A DNA stretch of 42,132 nucleotides from RGIG8748 sp045539515 (GCA_045539515.1 JAZQFN010000038.1:1-42132); one strand, 5' to 3'. Counted from the stretch's first letter, positions 24,666-33,341 are shown. Numbers and translations are program-made. Notes: generated by a model not told the origin, from the letters alone.

Positions 24666-26888
24666 TTGAAGGTAATGCATATGATAAGCGGCGGTGACAG
24701 CGGTGGAGCCAAAACCCATCTTTTTGCCCTGTTGGATAAACTTAAAAATAAATGCGATATTGTTGTTGCTTGCCTTATGAAGGGTGTGTTCTACGAGGAA
24801 ATTCTTGAAAAAGATATTGAAACGGTCCTTTTTGAACAGAAATCCCGTCTTGATCTTGGTGTGCTTAAGGATATAAGGAAGTTTATGGAAGAAAGAAAAA
24901 TAGAACTTCTGCATGTACACGGTGCAAGAGCTAATTTTATAGCTATGTTTTTAAAAAAGCACCTTTCTGTTCCTATAATTACAACTATGCACAGCGACTA
25001 CCTTCTCGATTTTGATTCCTTCTTCAAAAAACTTGTTTTCACAAATCTCAATAAGATATCACTTAGAAAAATAGATTATTTTATTGCAGTATCCGAAAAT
25101 TTTAAGGAAATGCTTATAGACAGGGGATTTGCTCCCAATAATATTCATACGGTTTACAACGGTATGGATTACTCTGTAGTTCCATCTGAGCCTACAAGCC
25201 GCGAGGAATTCGGTGCTAAGTACGGCCTTGATATGAGTAAAGACCTCACTTATGTTGGTATAGCCGCAAGGTTTGACAAGGTTAAGGGTGTGGACGTATT
25301 TATCAAAGGTGCTGCCCTTGCCTTGAAGGAAAATCCCAACCTGAGATTCCTTATAGCCGGTGATGGAGTAGAAGCTGATAATCTTAAGGCTCTTTCGGCA
25401 GAACTTGGTGTTGAAGACAAGGTTATATTCCTCGGATATGTTACCGACATATACGGATTTTTGAATTTTATAGACATCAACACCCTTACTTCTTTAAACG
25501 AGAGCTTTCCTTATTCCATGCTGGAAGGCTGTGCAATGAAAAAGCCCATGGTGGCAAGCCGTGTGGGCGGTATTCCCGATCTTGTGTCCGACGGTGAAAC
25601 CGGTTACCTTTTTGAAAGCCTTGACCATGCAGGCTTCAGCAGCAAGATACTTATGCTGGCAGAAAAAAGCGACCTTATTAAAGAAATGGGTGAAAAGATA
25701 CACGAAAAGGCAACAATGCGCTTTTCTTCGGAGGCACTTGCACAGAATCATATGAGTATATACCGTAGAGTTATTGCCGATTACAATGACCAAAAGAAGT
25801 ATGATTTTATACTCAGCGGTTATTACGGCTTCAACAATAGCGGTGACGATGCACTTCTTATGGCATTGATAAATGATTTAAGGGAATGTAAAGAGGACGT
25901 ACGTATAGGCGTACTTTCTTCTAACCCCATGCAGACAAAAAAACGTTACAGGGTGGATGCCTTTAAGCGGCTGTCACCCATAAGGCTTAAAAAGCTTTTT
26001 AAAAAGTCCAAGGTGCTCCTATCCGGCGGCGGTTCTTTGATACAGGATGAAACCAGCTCCAAATCTCTCTGGTACTACCTTTACATTATGGCATATGCAA
26101 AAAAATATGGTATGAAAGTTATGCAGATAGCCAGCGGTATAGGACCGGTAACACGTAGATTTAACCGTGAAATTACAGCCAAAACCATTAATCGCAATGT
26201 AGAGCTTATCACTCTTCGTGAAGAAAAATCTAACGAAGAAATAAAGAGTATGAATATTAAAACTCCGGTTACTGTCACTGCGGATCCGGCTCTTTCCCTG
26301 TGTAAAGCTTCAGAAGACAAAATCATTGCATTTATGGACAAAAACGGTATTCCTCACGAAGACTTTGTATGTGTTGCTGTAAGGGAGTGGAAGAGTGCAT
26401 CAGCCGATTTTGATGTTTCCATGGCAAAGGCATTAGACAGAATAAGCGAAACCTATGGAAAAAATATAGTATTTGTACCAATGCAATATCCGGCAGATTT
26501 ACCTATATCGCGTAGTATTGCCTCCAAGATGTCCGGCAGGGCATATGTGGCGGAAAGTCCTGCTACCATAGCCGAAACAATAGGCATTATATCAAAGTCT
26601 TCCCTTGTGGTTGCAATGAGGCTCCATTCTTTAGTGTATGCTGTTTCCTGCGGCGTAGGTATTATCGCTTTGAAATACGACCCTAAGATAGACGGATTTA
26701 TGGATTATTTCAGACAGTCATATATTATGGATGTGTCGGAAGTCACAGAAGAGGGTATCTTTAATCTTGCCGAAAAATACTTTGCACAAGATAACAGGAA
26801 CCGCAACGAGATGCTTTGCAGCGAAATGAAAGAAAAAGCCAAGCAAAACGCGGTGTTGGCAGTTGAACTTTTGGAGAAATCTTTTTAA
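24666..26888 (+). CDS. Fusion of GT4 glycosyltransferase and CsaB-like polysaccharide pyruvyltransferase
   Basis: The 740-residue protein starts at a TTG (24666) after AAGGTG. Residues 1 to about 370 are a GT4 glycosyltransferase: MHMISGGDSGGAKTHLF, IAARFDKVKGVDVFIKGA, TSLNESFPYSMLEGCAM and VASRVGGIPDLV. Residues about 375-740 match CsaB/polysaccharide pyruvyltransferases: DFILSGYYGFNNSGDDALL, LLSGGGSLIQDETSS, QIASGIGPVTRRFN, MRLHSLVYAVSCGVGIIALKYDPKI. CsaB moves pyruvate from PEP onto ManNAc-type sugars, making the ketal that SLH domains bind. Usually these are separate proteins; here one chain may add a sugar and then pyruvylate it. An SLH protein is encoded at 34277-36070. Confidence 0.9.
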   Translation: MKVMHMISGGDSGGAKTHLFALLDKLKNKCDIVVACLMKGVFYEEILEKDIETVLFEQKSRLDLGVLKDIRKFMEERKIELLHVHGARANFIAMFLKKHLSVPIITTMHSDYLLDFDSFFKKLVFTNLNKISLRKIDYFIAVSENFKEMLIDRGFAPNNIHTVYNGMDYSVVPSEPTSREEFGAKYGLDMSKDLTYVGIAARFDKVKGVDVFIKGAALALKENPNLRFLIAGDGVEADNLKALSAELGVEDKVIFLGYVTDIYGFLNFIDINTLTSLNESFPYSMLEGCAMKKPMVASRVGGIPDLVSDGETGYLFESLDHAGFSSKILMLAEKSDLIKEMGEKIHEKATMRFSSEALAQNHMSIYRRVIADYNDQKKYDFILSGYYGFNNSGDDALLMALINDLRECKEDVRIGVLSSNPMQTKKRYRVDAFKRLSPIRLKKLFKKSKVLLSGGGSLIQDETSSKSLWYYLYIMAYAKKYGMKVMQIASGIGPVTRRFNREITAKTINRNVELITLREEKSNEEIKSMNIKTPVTVTADPALSLCKASEDKIIAFMDKNGIPHEDFVCVAVREWKSASADFDVSMAKALDRISETYGKNIVFVPMQYPADLPISRSIASKMSGRAYVAESPATIAETIGIISKSSLVVAMRLHSLVYAVSCGVGIIALKYDPKIDGFMDYFRQSYIMDVSEVTEEGIFNLAEKYFAQDNRNRNEMLCSEMKEKAKQNAVLAVELLEKSF

Positions 26889-26925
26889 TTCAGCCATTTG
26901 AGTATTACTATGCAATGAGGTAGAT

Positions 26926-28122
26926 ATGAAAACACTTATTGAGCTTTTTGACGATTGTCAGCTTGAAAACGTAATAGCCGGTCTTAAGCTTTTGCCCGAC
27001 AAGATTATATTTGTGGGTTTTAAGCAGACTATGACGAAAAAACGCATTGCCGATATAGAGAAGCTTTTTTCAAAACGAAGCTTCAAGGTAAAATTTTCAT
27101 ATGAGATTGTGAGCAGAAATGAATACAACGATGTGTACAATAAGCTGACAGCCATAGTAGAAGATAATCCGGATTGCGTTTTTGATATTACCGGCGGTAA
27201 GGAGCTTATCCTTGCAGCAATGGGAGAGGTGTCCGCTAAGAAGGATATACCCATGGTTCAGTTTGATATCCGTACGGGAAAGCTTATACGTCTTAAAGCA
27301 TGTGACGATATATCGGAACCGGGACCTTTGGCTTTGTCCTTTAAGGATACGGTGGAATTAAACGGCGGTGCCGTGGTGGATAAGGCATCGGAGGATTTTG
27401 AGTGGGAGCTTACTGAAGATTTTAAGGAAGATCTGGAAAAGCTCTGGAGCATATGTAGGGCTGACTGCGCCTTGTGGAACAGACAGACCAATACTCTCGC
27501 AGCTTTTGAGGATGCCAATCAGGCAGACAAAATACTCAATGTAAGAGCCAAAAAGCAAAGAACAGATATAAATAACGCATTTATGGAGAAGCTTTGCAAA
27601 GAAGGTCTTATATATAATTACAAGGAAACCGGAGAATATGTGTCTTTCAGTTACAAGAACGAAAGTGTACGACGTACTCTTATAAAAGCCGGCAATATAC
27701 TTGAATTGTACAGCTATATGCTTCTTAAGGAAATTACAGAGGAAGAACCCTCCTTTTATGACGATGTCCTCACCGGTGTTGTGGTAGATTGGGATGGGGT
27801 TGTATACAAAAGCTTCGGATATCCTGCCGATACCCAGAACGAGCTTGATATTGTAGCTATGAGAGATGCGGTTCCGATTTTTATTTCCTGCAAGAATGGC
27901 GAAGTTCACAAGGAGGCTCTCTATGAGCTTGATACCGTGGCAAAGAAATTTGGCGGAAAATATGCAAAAAAAGTGTTTATATGTACCTATGTAACATATA
28001 ATCAAAAGGCAAAAAAGCATCTTGAAGGCCGTGCAAAGGATATGAATATTGTCTTTATAAACGGTACTCACGAGCTTGAACGCGAGAAGCTCAAAGAAGT
28101 TTTAAAAAATAGAATAAGATAA
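26926..28122 (+). CDS. Card1/Can2-like CARF-domain PD-(D/E)xK nuclease (DUF1887 family)
   Basis: The 398-residue protein follows the CsaB fusion by 37 bases and ends at a terminator, so it belongs to the same transcript. The N-terminal CARF domain (1 to about 140) carries CVFDITGGKELILAAMGEVS, the TGG motif that in relatives senses cyclic oligoadenylate. The C-terminal nuclease (about 255-398) has NELDIVAMRDAVPIFISCKNG, the PD-(D/E)xK core in which Asp and Lys bind metal. Known Card1/Can2 proteins are cA4-activated DNA/RNA nickases of type III CRISPR systems. There is no CRISPR array and no Cas10 gene in this window. Its place at the end of a cell-wall operon is unusual. GAGGT precedes the ATG. 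Confidence 0.83.
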   Translation: MKTLIELFDDCQLENVIAGLKLLPDKIIFVGFKQTMTKKRIADIEKLFSKRSFKVKFSYEIVSRNEYNDVYNKLTAIVEDNPDCVFDITGGKELILAAMGEVSAKKDIPMVQFDIRTGKLIRLKACDDISEPGPLALSFKDTVELNGGAVVDKASEDFEWELTEDFKEDLEKLWSICRADCALWNRQTNTLAAFEDANQADKILNVRAKKQRTDINNAFMEKLCKEGLIYNYKETGEYVSFSYKNESVRRTLIKAGNILELYSYMLLKEITEEEPSFYDDVLTGVVVDWDGVVYKSFGYPADTQNELDIVAMRDAVPIFISCKNGEVHKEALYELDTVAKKFGGKYAKKVFICTYVTYNQKAKKHLEGRAKDMNIVFINGTHELEREKLKEVLKNRIR

Positions 28123-28123
28123 T

Positions 28124-28172
28124 AAAGGGAGTGTAAATTAATTCAGCGAATTAATTTACATTCCCATTTTTT
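28124..28172 (+). terminator. Palindromic terminator of the polymer operon
   Basis: GGGAGTGTAAATTAATT (28127-28143), CAGCG loop, AATTAATTTACATTCCC (28149-28165) and a T-run. It is the intact counterpart of the IS-split terminator at 17518 and 19265. Confidence 0.9.
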
Positions 28173-28183
28173 AAAAACAGATA

Positions 28184-30340
28184 TTACAGAGTCAATATAT
28201 TTGTTCCTTGGGGAAGGGTATTTTCGTTAAATATTGCAATTACACCTTCGGGAATTTCGGTTTTAAGATATATCTTGTTACCTTCTTTTCGCCAGTCAAC
28301 ACAAATTCTTCCCCTTACAGTATCAATGTGTCCTTTAGCATAGGCAAGGTCTTCAAAGAATACCGGCTTTATTTCAACTTTTTTGTATCCGGGCTCAACT
28401 ATGTTTATGCCAACGGCAGTTTTCATAAGATAGGACATAAAGTGGGAGTACATATGATGATTTTGAGAAAGGTTCATATCCCACATTTCGTAAAGTGTTG
28501 TAACACCGCTTTCAAGCCAGTCCATGTAAGAGGGATATCCCTTGGCGGTTATTATCTTGAACGCATATTCCGAAAGTCCGCACATATCCAGTGCTTCGTA
28601 GAGGTAACGAAGTCCTACCATTCCGCAGGTGTGGTGGAAGTTTTCCTTTTCCACAAGGGCTTTGAGCTGGCATTTAAGGGGTTCCAAGTCATTATAAAGT
28701 CCAAAGAATATTGTCATTGCCACAGCGGTTTGCTTGTCAATGGTGCATCTGCCTTCTTCGTCTATATAAGCATCTATATAGGCTTTTTTCTTTAGTTCAT
28801 ACATTTCCCTGAGCTTGGATGTATCCTGACCGGCAAACTCTTTGGCAAGTATGGTAACACCAATAAATTTGGTCTGAAGAATTGCATTTACCACATAAGA
28901 TTTAACCCATTCTTCTCTTGCCTCGGGACCTGCCCAGTCGTCAAGACCATATTCCTCGCCGTATTTTGTTTCTATAAATTCCAGATATTTTTCAAAATAG
29001 GGTATGGACTCGATAAGGGGCTTTTTATCTCCTGTGTGTATGTAAAGTCTGTAGGGTATTTCAAACAGTATGCCGTCGGACACAGGTCCGTTACCCCAAT
29101 TGTAACCCCATTCTGGTGTTGGAATTGTACCGGGGAGCTGACCTGATGGCTTCATGGCATCGTATATGTCAATGAGCCATTTTTTAAGAAGGTTTTCCAT
29201 TTCAAAGTCTGTAAGGAATTGTTCCATTGAGCTTTGGGAGTCGTTGCACCAACCCAGTTTCTCTCTTGTGGGACAATCTGTTATGGAGTAGAATGTGTTA
29301 GAATAAGTTGACATTATACCCATGTCAAAAAGGCAGTTGAGGTCATAGTCGGAACATTCAAAGTGTGAACGACGCTTTATGTCCTGATGGGTAAATATAC
29401 TGCAGATTTCAATGTCATCTGCACTTTTTATTCCGCTGACCTCCACATATCTGAAACCGTGGTATGTAAACATTGGAGACCAGGTAAATTCCTTGCCGGA
29501 GCATATTATTTCATCATACTGAATTTTTTCGCAGGTAGGATAGTGGTGCGTGGCGGCGTCTCTGTCATCGGGTTTGTTGTCAGCGGTGATTGCCTCTGTG
29601 TGATAGAGCGTTATTTTCTGTCCGGATTCGCCTTTCAGTTTCACTCTGGAGTAACCGGAAATGTTCTGACCGAAATCATAGATAAAGGTGTTATCGGTGG
29701 TTTTGATTACATCCACCGGAGTATATACACCACATTCACGAATTGGCTCGCATGTACATTCTCTCATTATTCCCTTGGGAGGATTTGTATCTGTAATTGC
29801 ATTTTCCCATAAGGAGTCGTCAAAGCCCACATCGTATAGATTTTCATCGTGTAGACGGGCGTCAAAATTTTCGCCGTGTCTTAACTGATTGTAGGTGACA
29901 GCACTGTGAGAAATGCATTTCCAACTGCTGTCTGAGGTAACATATTCTTTGCCGTCTATTTCCAATTTCAGTATAAATTTGGGGTTATCACGCCAATCGG
30001 CATTGTTCCAATGCCAGGCGGTTTCAATGCTTTCGTTGTAAAATCCGTTGCCAAGGTGTACTGCTATGACATTTTCGCCTTCTTTAAGAAGAGAGGTTAC
30101 ATCATAGGTGTTGTACCACAAGGTTTTTTCGTAGTGGCTTACAGGTGCGGTAAACAGGTCGACGGATATTTTTTTGCCGTTTATGTAGCAATAGCCCATA
30201 CCGAGGCAACAAATGGATATTTTTGCCTCTTTGATATTGTCGGATAAAATGAAGCTTTTCCTGAATATTGGGGAAGAAGTTGCATCATTTTTGTCAAAGG
30301 GCAATGATGTTTTGATAAAGCTGATATTGGTAAATGGCAT
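28184..30340 (-). CDS. Alpha-L-rhamnosidase-like protein, GH78
   Basis: The 718-residue protein has no signal peptide, so it is cytoplasmic and would act on imported oligosaccharides. N-terminal beta domains include YCYINGKKISVDLFTAP and NVIAVHLGNGFYNE. The catalytic (alpha/alpha)6 domain begins near 340, with TDCPTREKLGWCNDSQSSMEQ, the GH78 region whose Asp/Glu residues act in hydrolysis. It continues with GYNWGNGPVSDG, DWAGPEAREEW and TLYEMWDMNLSQNHHMYSH. The enzyme inverts and releases terminal alpha-L-rhamnose. AAGGAG precedes the ATG at 30340. It is a single gene facing the polymer operon. With the lyase and amidase it points to glycan degradation. Confidence 0.88.
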   Translation of the reverse strand: MPFTNISFIKTSLPFDKNDATSSPIFRKSFILSDNIKEAKISICCLGMGYCYINGKKISVDLFTAPVSHYEKTLWYNTYDVTSLLKEGENVIAVHLGNGFYNESIETAWHWNNADWRDNPKFILKLEIDGKEYVTSDSSWKCISHSAVTYNQLRHGENFDARLHDENLYDVGFDDSLWENAITDTNPPKGIMRECTCEPIRECGVYTPVDVIKTTDNTFIYDFGQNISGYSRVKLKGESGQKITLYHTEAITADNKPDDRDAATHHYPTCEKIQYDEIICSGKEFTWSPMFTYHGFRYVEVSGIKSADDIEICSIFTHQDIKRRSHFECSDYDLNCLFDMGIMSTYSNTFYSITDCPTREKLGWCNDSQSSMEQFLTDFEMENLLKKWLIDIYDAMKPSGQLPGTIPTPEWGYNWGNGPVSDGILFEIPYRLYIHTGDKKPLIESIPYFEKYLEFIETKYGEEYGLDDWAGPEAREEWVKSYVVNAILQTKFIGVTILAKEFAGQDTSKLREMYELKKKAYIDAYIDEEGRCTIDKQTAVAMTIFFGLYNDLEPLKCQLKALVEKENFHHTCGMVGLRYLYEALDMCGLSEYAFKIITAKGYPSYMDWLESGVTTLYEMWDMNLSQNHHMYSHFMSYLMKTAVGINIVEPGYKKVEIKPVFFEDLAYAKGHIDTVRGRICVDWRKEGNKIYLKTEIPEGVIAIFNENTLPQGTNILTL

Positions 30341-30438
30341 GGCAATTCTCCTTATGTAGTTATAGAATATATTTAAATCTTAGCACATCCCCAAAAGTGT
30401 GTCAACAAGCAATTATTGAGTTAATATGAAAAAAACTA

Positions 30439-30467
30439 TTGCAAAATGGATATTTTTATGTTAAAAT
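30439..30467 (+). promoter_or_regulatory. Sigma-A promoter of secG
   Basis: TTGCAA (30439-30444), a 17-base spacer and TAAAAT (30462-30467). It lies 38 bases upstream of the secG start. Confidence 0.65.
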
Positions 30468-30504
30468 ACCTTTATATGAAAAACTCAGATGGAGGTGTCT
30501 ATAA

Positions 30505-30753
30505 ATGTTACAGTCGATAATCACAGTAGTACACGTTGTACTTGCACTTGTGTTGATAGTAGTTGTTTTAATGCAGTCCGGCAAATCTGCAGGCCTTTCC
30601 GGTTCTGTAGGTGGCGGTGCAGAAACATTCTTTGGTAAGAATAAGGCGAAAACACTTGACGGTATGCTCGAAAAGCTCACAGTAGTTCTTGCATTCTTGT
30701 TCATTGTTACATCCTTGGTACTTGCGTTTCTTGAGAAGACCCCTGTTGCCTAA
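30505..30753 (+). CDS. secG: SecG, protein-export translocase subunit
   Basis: The 82-residue protein has two transmembrane helices (about 6-27 and 53-76) around a short loop with MQSGKSAGLSGSVGGGAETFFGK, the SecG signature. SecG binds SecY and SecE and assists protein export across the membrane. GGAGGTG lies upstream of the ATG. A strong terminator follows immediately, so it is monocistronic here, although secG is often followed by rnr or smpB in Firmicutes. Confidence 0.95.
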   Translation: MLQSIITVVHVVLALVLIVVVLMQSGKSAGLSGSVGGGAETFFGKNKAKTLDGMLEKLTVVLAFLFIVTSLVLAFLEKTPVA

Positions 30754-30768
30754 GAAAATAAACACAAT

Positions 30769-30800
30769 CAAAAAGCCCGGATTTCCGGGCTTTTTCTTTT
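30769..30800. terminator. Terminator between secG and the DUF2520 gene
   Basis: AAAAAGCCCGG, ATTT loop, CCGGGCTTTTT and a T-run, with A-rich sequence on the other side. It can serve both convergent genes. Confidence 0.9.
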
Positions 30801-30810
30801 ATATATTACT

Positions 30811-31641
30811 TTAGTATTTTTTGTGTTTTAGTATTCTGAACAATTCTTCTCTTTCCTCAAAGGTACAGTCGCTGTTTTCAACTATGTGGGTTTCCATACT
30901 TCTTACCAGATCTTTGGTATCCGAGTAATTCATAGCTGATAGCAATTTCATATTTTTCTTTGTTTCATCAGCGTCCAAAGGAGTTACATTGATATTCCCC
31001 GAGGCAACTTCGGGTATAAGGTTTGTAAGCATCATATTGAAGTCCTTTTCACTGTATATCCCTGCAAATTTGTACAGATGAATTACCAGATTGATTATAA
31101 CTTGAATATAACGTGTCAGAGCTCTGTGTGCCAGAGTAAATATTCTTTTTTCATTTTTCGTACAGAACGAAACTCTTTTAAGGGAATTTTTGAGAGCTGC
31201 TTCAAACTCTTCCTGATGCTTACCCTGACCTTCCACTATTACGGGAGTGTTGGCAGGGAGTTTTTCCATATTGATGCTGTAGGGGAAGCGTATGGAGTAT
31301 ACAGAGTTCGTCACTCCGCAGGATAGCACAGAGGAATCGTACTTACCCGAAAAATGACAAAGTATTTTGTTGCGTACCATATGTTCCTTCAAAAAGTCGC
31401 TGTATTTTGAAAGCTCGCTATCGTTGCAGGATATAAACAGTATATCTGCATCGCGTATTGCAGTTTCTATATTGGTATAGGCACTTACATTAAGAGTTGC
31501 TGCACAGGAGGCTGCTTTTGAAACGTCTTTGGCATAGATGCCGTCTATATATAATCCGTTACAGGGATAGTTCTCTGCATTTTTAATCATATGTGCAAGT
31601 GTAAGGGAATCCTTGCTTACACCAATAAGTACAATGTTCAT
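30811..31641 (-). CDS. Rossmann-like and DUF2520 domain protein
   Basis: The 276-residue protein has an N-terminal Rossmann-type fold (MNIVLIGVSKDSLTLAHMIK; DADILFISCNDSELSKYSDFL near 70-90) and a helical C-terminal half with FTLAHRALTRYIQVIINLVIHLYKFAG, as in the DUF2520 family. Some members resemble NADP-dependent pyrroline-5-carboxylate reductase-like proteins, but no reaction is assigned. It starts 6 bases after tmcAL, with the TGA near its AAAGGA site, so the two are translationally coupled. Function remains unknown. Confidence 0.78.
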   Translation of the reverse strand: MNIVLIGVSKDSLTLAHMIKNAENYPCNGLYIDGIYAKDVSKAASCAATLNVSAYTNIETAIRDADILFISCNDSELSKYSDFLKEHMVRNKILCHFSGKYDSSVLSCGVTNSVYSIRFPYSINMEKLPANTPVIVEGQGKHQEEFEAALKNSLKRVSFCTKNEKRIFTLAHRALTRYIQVIINLVIHLYKFAGIYSEKDFNMMLTNLIPEVASGNINVTPLDADETKKNMKLLSAMNYSDTKDLVRSMETHIVENSDCTFEEREELFRILKHKKY

Positions 31642-31647
31642 TGTAAA

Positions 31648-32790
31648 TCAGTCCTTTCGTATAACTACAGGTGTGGTAAGGTAATCCATAGATGCACGTT
31701 TTGAAGCACAAAGGCAGGCAATGTCCGTTGAAGCTATATCCTGAAGGAGCATTGGATTGTCTTTGTTGGATGAATTTGTAATCTTGGTAATAACCTCTAC
31801 AGATGCATTTTCCTTTATGTTTTTCAGAATTTTAGCACCATTGTCATTAAGTGCCAGAACTCTGATATATTTCGGAGAGGGCGCATTTTCAATACCGAGT
31901 ACAGAGCACAGTATTACCCGTCTTATTCTGTGAGCGGTGTAGCGTTTTGTTACACAGGCATTTACAAATTCCTCTATGTTAGTGCATTCTTTGCTTTTTG
32001 TGATAAGCCTTTTGGCAAGACCCTCTTCCATACCTGCAATGTTTTTGATGTTTTCTTCATTTGCAATTCTGAAAAAGCCGAGAATAAAAGAAGATATATT
32101 ATTAATATCATATATTTCGTCGGTTGTACATAGGGAATAATCACTCTTTTTGTCGCCGGAGAGTATATTTTGACGAATGGCTGCAGCACTTTGGAATTTT
32201 CCTTCAAGTTCTGTGGAATGATAGTCACCTTCGCGTTTTTCAATGTGAATTTCCATTGGAGAGTTTAGTTCTTTTAGTGCCTTGATGTATGCTATGCCCA
32301 ATGTGGCATTTGGCAGGCTTATTTCGGGGGGGATATTTCCAAGTACGGCTTTAAGTGCTTTCTCACAGGCGGCAGGGTACCCATCACCACTATCCAGAGC
32401 TTTTGTAAGAGCTTCTTTGTATTCGTGTGGTTCTTCAGCTTTAAGACGAGCAATTTTGCATAGTAGTTCCGTGTTGGTACACTCACTTCCGAAGGCTATG
32501 CCGTCGGAGCCTATGGCGTGCATTATCTCCACGGCACCGCGGGCAAACACATCTGCCGATTGAAGCACGTAGCATACGGGCAGTTCTATTACCAGGTCGG
32601 CTCCGTTTTCTATGGCGGCTTTGGCTCTTGTCCACTTGTCATATATGGCAACGTCGCCTCTTTGAACCATAGAACCGCTCATTATGCAGACTACGGCATC
32701 GGCACCTGTTTTGAGCTTTGTTTGTTCTATTAAATGTTTGTGTCCTGTGTGAAACGGGTTAAATTCGGATACAATTGAAAAAAAATTCAT
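31648..32790 (-). CDS. tmcAL: tRNA(Met) cytidine acetate ligase TmcAL
   Basis: The 380-residue protein carries a nucleotidyltransferase HIGH-like motif, IVSEFNPFHTGHKHLI (7-22), then VCIMSGSMVQRGDVAIYDKWTRAKAAIENGADLVIELP, which matches TmcAL (YlbM). The C-terminal half has IREGDYHSTELE-like and SSFILGFF segments. The enzyme uses ATP and acetate to acetylate the wobble cytidine of elongator tRNA-Met (ac4C). AAAGGAG precedes the ATG. It forms an operon with the DUF2520 gene. Its start is close to the divergent tRNA-Lys promoter. Confidence 0.93.
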   Translation of the reverse strand: MNFFSIVSEFNPFHTGHKHLIEQTKLKTGADAVVCIMSGSMVQRGDVAIYDKWTRAKAAIENGADLVIELPVCYVLQSADVFARGAVEIMHAIGSDGIAFGSECTNTELLCKIARLKAEEPHEYKEALTKALDSGDGYPAACEKALKAVLGNIPPEISLPNATLGIAYIKALKELNSPMEIHIEKREGDYHSTELEGKFQSAAAIRQNILSGDKKSDYSLCTTDEIYDINNISSFILGFFRIANEENIKNIAGMEEGLAKRLITKSKECTNIEEFVNACVTKRYTAHRIRRVILCSVLGIENAPSPKYIRVLALNDNGAKILKNIKENASVEVITKITNSSNKDNPMLLQDIASTDIACLCASKRASMDYLTTPVVIRKD

Positions 32791-32817
32791 TTTTTTCTCC
32801 TTTTTTTAAAAAAGTGC

Positions 32818-32846
32818 TTGACAAATGCATCTTGAGTGTGTATAAT
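32818..32846 (+). promoter_or_regulatory. Perfect-consensus sigma-A promoter of tRNA-Lys
   Basis: TTGACA, a 17-base spacer (32824-32840) and TATAAT. Transcription should begin about 7 bases after 32846, roughly 15 bases before the tRNA. Confidence 0.92.
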
Positions 32847-32866
32847 AGTCAATGTTGATTCGGTTC

Positions 32867-32942
32867 GCACCATTAGCTCAGTTGGTAGAGCACCTGACTC
32901 TTAATCAGGGTGTCCCGGGTTCGAGTCCCTGATGGTGCACCA
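32867..32942 (+). tRNA. tRNA-Lys (anticodon CTT), CCA encoded
   Basis: GCACCAT opens and ATGGTGC closes a 7-bp acceptor stem, with A and CCA encoded at the end (76 bases). The anticodon arm CCTGA-CTCTTAA-TCAGG puts CTT at positions 34-36, reading AAG. The T-arm loop is TTCGAGT. The 3' end is repeated downstream at 33040-33068. Confidence 0.95.
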
Positions 32943-32943
32943 G

Positions 32944-32976
32944 AAAAAAGCATTCACGAAAGTGAGTGCTTTTTTG
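32944..32976 (+). terminator. Terminator of tRNA-Lys
   Basis: AAAAGCATTCAC, GAAA loop, GTGAGTGCTTTT and T-run, directly after the tRNA. Confidence 0.88.
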
Positions 32977-33039
32977 TATTATAGCACAAACTTTCAAGTA
33001 CCAATCAGCGTTCGTGCGAGCACTCCGCTTCTTGGCAGT

Positions 33040-33068
33040 CTGATGGTGCACCAGAAAAAAGCATTCAC
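33040..33068 (+). repeat. 29-bp duplication of the tRNA-Lys 3' end and terminator start
   Basis: 33040-33068 repeats 32929-32957 exactly (tRNA 3' end, CCA and first terminator arm). A second hairpin follows at 33055-33093. Such a 3'-end copy is the usual footprint of integration at a tRNA gene, but the copies are only 111 bp apart and no integrase lies between them. Confidence 0.85.
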
Positions 33069-33093
33069 ACAAGTGTGGATGCTTTATTTTTTT
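33055..33093 (+). terminator. Second tRNA-type terminator hairpin
   Basis: AAAGCATTCAC, ACAA loop, GTGTGGATGCTTT, then a T-run. It shares its left arm with the duplicated tRNA end and has a diverged right arm with GU-type pairs. Confidence 0.7.
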
Positions 33094-33095
33094 GG

Positions 33096-33140
33096 TGCAT
33101 CCAAATAATTCAGAGGGACTCGAACCCTGAGAGGGCATTT
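33096..33140 (-). other. tRNA T-arm-like remnant, reverse strand
   Basis: On the minus strand AGGG-TTCGAGT-CCCT is a T-arm, followed some bases later by GGATGCACCA, a tRNA-like 3' end. The D- and anticodon arms are missing, so this is a fragment and not a tRNA gene. It points to repeated rearrangement at this locus. Confidence 0.55.
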
Positions 33141-33312
33141 TGTGTTAAGAAAAATATGCCTTCTATATTTTATCATATGTTTATACTTATTGCAAATCTA
33201 TGTGATATTATCTACAACTTATTTTTGGGCGCAATAGACTTTTATGGAATTTTAGCAGAAAGATTCAATTTTAAATATCATTTTACATTATGTAGGAAAG
33301 TTTTATAAAATG

Positions 33313-33341
33313 TTGAAATATTATAAAACATGTTGTATAAT
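33313..33341 (+). promoter_or_regulatory. Sigma-A promoter of the small toxin-like gene
   Basis: TTGAAA (33313-33318), a 17-base spacer and TATAAT (33336-33341). A perfect 10-bp hairpin (TTTTGTCGGA at 33344-33353, with its complement ending at 33367) begins right after it, a form common at 5' ends of type I toxin mRNAs. Confidence 0.75.

Noticed and set aside
26926..28122. Calling the CARF nuclease part of a type III CRISPR locus
   Set aside because: There is no array, Cas10, Csm/Cmr or Cas6 gene in the window. Only the domain architecture supports such a link.
32905..33138. Protein gene across the tRNA-Lys and its duplication (minus strand)
   Set aside because: The frame is the reverse complement of the tRNA, its terminators and the duplicated end, and has no ribosome site of its own.
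33096..33140. Second tRNA gene on the minus strand
   Set aside because: Only a T-arm and a 3'-like end are present. The D- and anticodon arms are absent.
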